From NCBI GenBank assembly GCA_964534315.1, contig CAZHOV010000004.1, positions 1 through 64,000 of the forward strand: a DNA stretch of 64,000 nt, written 5' to 3'. This document shows positions 61,149 to 64,000 of this stretch, piece after piece. Positions within the stretch are counted from its first letter, which is position 1, and each line of letters begins with the position of its first letter. Made by a program: the position numbers and the translations under genes. Source of the DNA: CAZHOV01 sp964534315. GTDB taxonomy: Bacteria; Bacteroidota; Bacteroidia; Chitinophagales; Saprospiraceae. The notes below the pieces were generated by a model that searched no databases, was not told the DNA's origin, and saw only the letters and a list, made by a program, of their open reading frames with translations.

Positions 61149-62084
61149 TTAAACAATTCCCATATCATTAAATACGCCCATGACATTTCTGACGTGATCG
61201 GCAGATGTATTGAGCAGCGTCTTTTCGTCATTGGTCAATTTTAGTTCCAGTATTTCTCTAATTCCTTCGTTACCCAGCTTAACCGGTACGCCCAGGAAAA
61301 TATCATTCAGCCCATATTCTCCTTCTAACAGCGCGCAACAAGGGAAAATGCGGTTTTCATCTTTAATGATCGCCTCAACCATTTGAGCTGCAGCAGCTCC
61401 CGGCGCATACCACGCAGAAGTACCCATCAATTTTACCAACTCCCCTCCCCCTTTTTTAGTGCGTTCTACGATAGCATTCAGTGCGTGATCTTCAATCATT
61501 TCCGTAACGGGGATTCCTGCCACAGTGGTATACCGCGGTAGCGGAACCATTGTATCGCCGTGACCGCCCATTAAAACGGCCTGGATGTCTTTGGGCGACA
61601 CTTCTAATTCGGAGGCTAAAAAGGCGCGATAACGAGCAGTATCTAAAATACCTGCCATTCCGAATACTCTCTTTTTATCTAATCCCGATGACTTGAAAGC
61701 CGCATAGGTCATTACATCAAGCGGATTGGAAACAATAATGATGATAGGATTTTCAGAATGTTGTAACAATGAGTTCGTTACGGTTGTCACTATTTTAGCA
61801 TTTGTAGAGATTAAATCGTCTCTGCTCATACCCGGCTTCCGGGGAATTCCGGCCGTAATCACCACGATATCCGAATTAGCTGTTTCCTTGTAGTCTTCTG
61901 TCCCTACAAGATAAGTGCTATAATAGTCTATCGGAGCTTGTTGCCAGCTGTCGAGCGCTTTCCCGCGGGCGAGATCGCCTTTGATGTCTAAAAGTACAAC
62001 TTCTTTAACGAGATCTTTATGGGCTAGTACATTGGCTACGGTTGCTCCAACGTTTCCAGCACCAACTACAGTTACTTTACTCAT
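61149..62084 (-). CDS. mdh: Malate dehydrogenase
   Basis: A 311-residue enzyme of the LDH-like group that interconverts malate and oxaloacetate with NAD in the TCA cycle. The Rossmann motif VVGAGNVGATVA (4-15) is followed by the acidic LLDIKGD. Substrate-binding arginines are in GIPRKPGMSRDDL, Asn in IVSNPLDVMTY, and the catalytic His in MGGHGDTMVPLPR. Length matches the family. It is monocistronic, with a hairpin after the stop and a long AT-rich upstream region. Confidence 0.96.
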   Translation of the reverse strand: MSKVTVVGAGNVGATVANVLAHKDLVKEVVLLDIKGDLARGKALDSWQQAPIDYYSTYLVGTEDYKETANSDIVVITAGIPRKPGMSRDDLISTNAKIVTTVTNSLLQHSENPIIIIVSNPLDVMTYAAFKSSGLDKKRVFGMAGILDTARYRAFLASELEVSPKDIQAVLMGGHGDTMVPLPRYTTVAGIPVTEMIEDHALNAIVERTKKGGGELVKLMGTSAWYAPGAAAAQMVEAIIKDENRIFPCCALLEGEYGLNDIFLGVPVKLGNEGIREILELKLTNDEKTLLNTSADHVRNVMGVFNDMGIV

Positions 62085-62425
62085 AATTTATTCGGGTGTA
62101 TTTGATTTGAAAATTTTTTCCGATTGTAAATGTATAGAAATTTTAGTTCTTCACCCAACCTCTTTATCTGGTAATTAGGTAAAAAATAGGCAGTTAATGA
62201 ACAGATTTTTTCCTAAATATGGAAAGTTGGTAAATAATTGATATAGTAAAGACTATCATAGGAATCTATATTTTATTAATTTTGTTCTTTGAATAAGAAG
62301 TCTTTAAAAACTTTTAATAAAGAAAAGGTAGGAAAAGAAAATTTGTAGTTATTTGGGTTTTCTCACAAAGGATTATTTATTCTTTCTTCTACTAACATCA
62401 CTATTATCAAATATTTTATTGAATT
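62085..62425. other. Divergent promoter region of mdh and the third M43 protease gene
   Basis: A 341-bp AT-rich gap. TAATTTTG at 62277-62284 fits the -7 consensus for the plus-strand protease gene, leaving a leader of about 135 nt. On the minus strand TTG, a 21-bp gap and TACATTTA upstream of mdh fit loosely. No ORF or RNA gene was seen. Confidence 0.4.
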
Positions 62426-64000
62426 ATGAAAAAACTTTCTCTAGTCTTATTATTATGTTCCTTGTTTTGCTTTCCCTATCAGGCGATTAGTCAAAGCACT
62501 CCCAGCCCCTGTGGGTTGACTCATCAGGATCAATTGCTCTTAACGAAGCGCTTGTTGAAAAACAAAGAGGCGTTAAAAAATGGAGTAGCGACTCAAAGAG
62601 GAGCTATCACTTACGTTGCAGTTCGTTTTATTTTGGTAGCAGATACGGATGGGGACAACAGAACTTCACCGCAGAAAGCACTTCAAATGCTTTGCCTCCT
62701 GAACGATTTTTATGCTGATCAGGATATTGTTTTTTATTTGAAAGAAATGAATTTTGACCTGAACTTTACAGGCGTAAACGATGATCCGGGAGGAAATACC
62801 TCAGTGCAGAATATCATCCCTGGCTTTTTGGATGACAAATACGATGCGTTGAATATTTTTATCACACGCAAAATTGACAACGATGCCTCTAGTTCTGGTG
62901 TGTTAGGTTATTACTTAGGTCCAAGTCCTGTTTCACCTGGTCAATTCCCCAACGATTATATCGTTATGAAAGAAAGCAGAATGCTTGATCCGCTGGTAGC
63001 TGTTCATGAGGTGGGGCACTTCTTTTCTCTTTTACACCCATTTTTCGGATGGGACGGCGACAATGGTTGGAATCCCGCCATTCACGGCAACCCGGCTCCG
63101 GCTACCTCTCCTCTGGGAGTACCGACCGAATTAGTAAGTGGAGCCAACTGTAACAATGCAGGCGATTTCATCTGCGATACCCCTCCCGACTATCAATTTG
63201 GTTTCGGTTGGCCTACCGGTGATTGCGAATATACCGATGGTCCCAACAATCACCCCAATGCAGGCGCCCTGGATCCCAACGGAGTACCCGTAGATCCACA
63301 GGAGTTGAACGTCATGAGCTACTTCTTTGGCTGCAATGGTTATCTTTTTACCAACCAACAAAAAAATATCATCGCCCAAGATTTAGCCTCCAACAACAGG
63401 AACTATATCCGACCCAACTATACGCCTTCCGGAGGTCCGATCACCGGCACTGCCGAGCTGCTCAGCCCAGAGGATGGTGCAACGACCAATGCTTATAATC
63501 AAGTGGTGCTCGAATGGGAAGCAGTGCCTGGTGCCACTCATTACCTTCTTGAAGTAGACCGACTTACTTCTTTTACCGTTGAACCTCAGTATTACATTGT
63601 TTCTTCTACCTCCTTCCTGCTAGTAGATAAGTTGGAGCCTGAAAGAAAATATTACTGGAGAGTTACTCCTTTCAGTGAAGCGAATACCTGTGGTGAAACT
63701 ACTGATGAATTTGACTTCACTACAGGAGTAAGTGTCGCTACCCAGGAAATTGCTGCCGTCAAAAGACTAGCAGTTTTCCCGAATCCAACGACCACTTCCA
63801 AGGGATTTACCGTAAGCATTGAATCTAACGAGCAATTTACGGCTAACATAAATGTTACCTCTATTACCGGTCAAATCGTAACCCAACAAATCAACCAGCA
63901 AATTCCGACCGGTCAATCTAACTTCAACATCGACACCAACGACCTGGTTCCTGGTGTCTATATCCTCTCTATACAGTCTGATAAAGGGACCATGAATAAG
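62426..64000 (+). CDS. Secreted M43-family metalloprotease with T9SS domain (3' end cut by the window)
   Basis: The frame is open from ATG 62426 to the window end (525 codons, no stop). A signal peptide (about 1-22, QAISQ) precedes the metzincin domain. The zinc motif HEVGHFFSLLH is at 194-204 and the Met-turn is in LNVMSYFFG. A fibronectin-like segment (about 330-430, with YYWRVTPF) follows. The last part shows the T9SS sorting-domain features VFPNPT and PGVYILSIQS, so only a few residues are missing. It resembles the protease at 1765 in design but has the extra fibronectin-like domain. Confidence 0.9.
   Translation, partial: MKKLSLVLLLCSLFCFPYQAISQSTPSPCGLTHQDQLLLTKRLLKNKEALKNGVATQRGAITYVAVRFILVADTDGDNRTSPQKALQMLCLLNDFYADQDIVFYLKEMNFDLNFTGVNDDPGGNTSVQNIIPGFLDDKYDALNIFITRKIDNDASSSGVLGYYLGPSPVSPGQFPNDYIVMKESRMLDPLVAVHEVGHFFSLLHPFFGWDGDNGWNPAIHGNPAPATSPLGVPTELVSGANCNNAGDFICDTPPDYQFGFGWPTGDCEYTDGPNNHPNAGALDPNGVPVDPQELNVMSYFFGCNGYLFTNQQKNIIAQDLASNNRNYIRPNYTPSGGPITGTAELLSPEDGATTNAYNQVVLEWEAVPGATHYLLEVDRLTSFTVEPQYYIVSSTSFLLVDKLEPERKYYWRVTPFSEANTCGETTDEFDFTTGVSVATQEIAAVKRLAVFPNPTTTSKGFTVSIESNEQFTANINVTSITGQIVTQQINQQIPTGQSNFNIDTNDLVPGVYILSIQSDKGTMNK

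Overview
The window looks like a chromosome segment of a marine-type Bacteroidota, most likely of the Saprospiria (Lewinella-like). The reasons are the type IX secretion C-terminal domains on two metalloproteases, the Bacteroidota-type LptD, DUF3276/PUR protein and OmpA with thrombospondin type 3 repeats, and TAnnTTTG-like promoter boxes. Assignment below class is inference. No tRNA, rRNA, CRISPR array, integrase or complete insertion sequence was seen. A run of exactly 100 N (50959-51058) is an assembly placeholder inside a tandem repeat.

Layout. 1-3.1 kb: an OmpA-family outer-membrane protein (minus) divergent from a T9SS-secreted M43 metalloprotease (plus). 3.1-34.2 kb: a block of about 31 kb in which every convincing gene is on the minus strand. 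It is bracketed by two identical 79-bp direct repeats (3003-3081 and 34177-34255). The left copy contains the last codons and stop of the M43 protease gene; the right copy is an orphan. I read this as a genomic island or a segmental insertion. 34.4-48.5 kb: core genes (lptD, an amidase, an MCE/MlaD-type protein, a methyltransferase, proC, a DinB-like protein, a DUF3276 protein, dnaE, two thioredoxin-fold proteins). 48.6-57.2 kb: a 2-TM protein, an M20 dipeptidase, the 71-bp tandem repeat array with the gap, then an overlapping group (prolyl oligopeptidase, diadenylate cyclase, GNAT), a coiled-coil exported protein, a 178-bp tandem duplication and miaE. 57.2-64 kb: a hydrolase, a vWA protein, a peroxiredoxin-like protein, malate dehydrogenase and a third M43 protease that runs off the window end.

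The candidate system is the 31-kb block. It holds a cytoplasmic MoxR-type AAA+ ATPase paired with a vWA protein that carries an HEILH metallopeptidase-like domain, plus a small third gene. It also holds a transmembrane beta-propeller/GAF sensor with no recognisable kinase, followed 12 bp later by a 1312-residue protein with receiver-like domains and a long coiled coil. The remaining genes are mostly exported: a caspase-like protease, a PD40-vWA protein, an LVIVD propeller, a lipoprotein with DnaJ-like CxxCxGxG motifs, a second lipoprotein, an M43 protease, a transglutaminase-like protein, a papain-like protein and three large unknowns. A family of small two-TM proteins occurs twice intact and once as a decayed copy. 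MoxR/vWA plus caspase-type parts are known from NTP-dependent conflict systems of multicellular bacteria. An exported version with its own sensor pair would be unusual. That these genes act together is inference from orientation, spacing and shared localisation.
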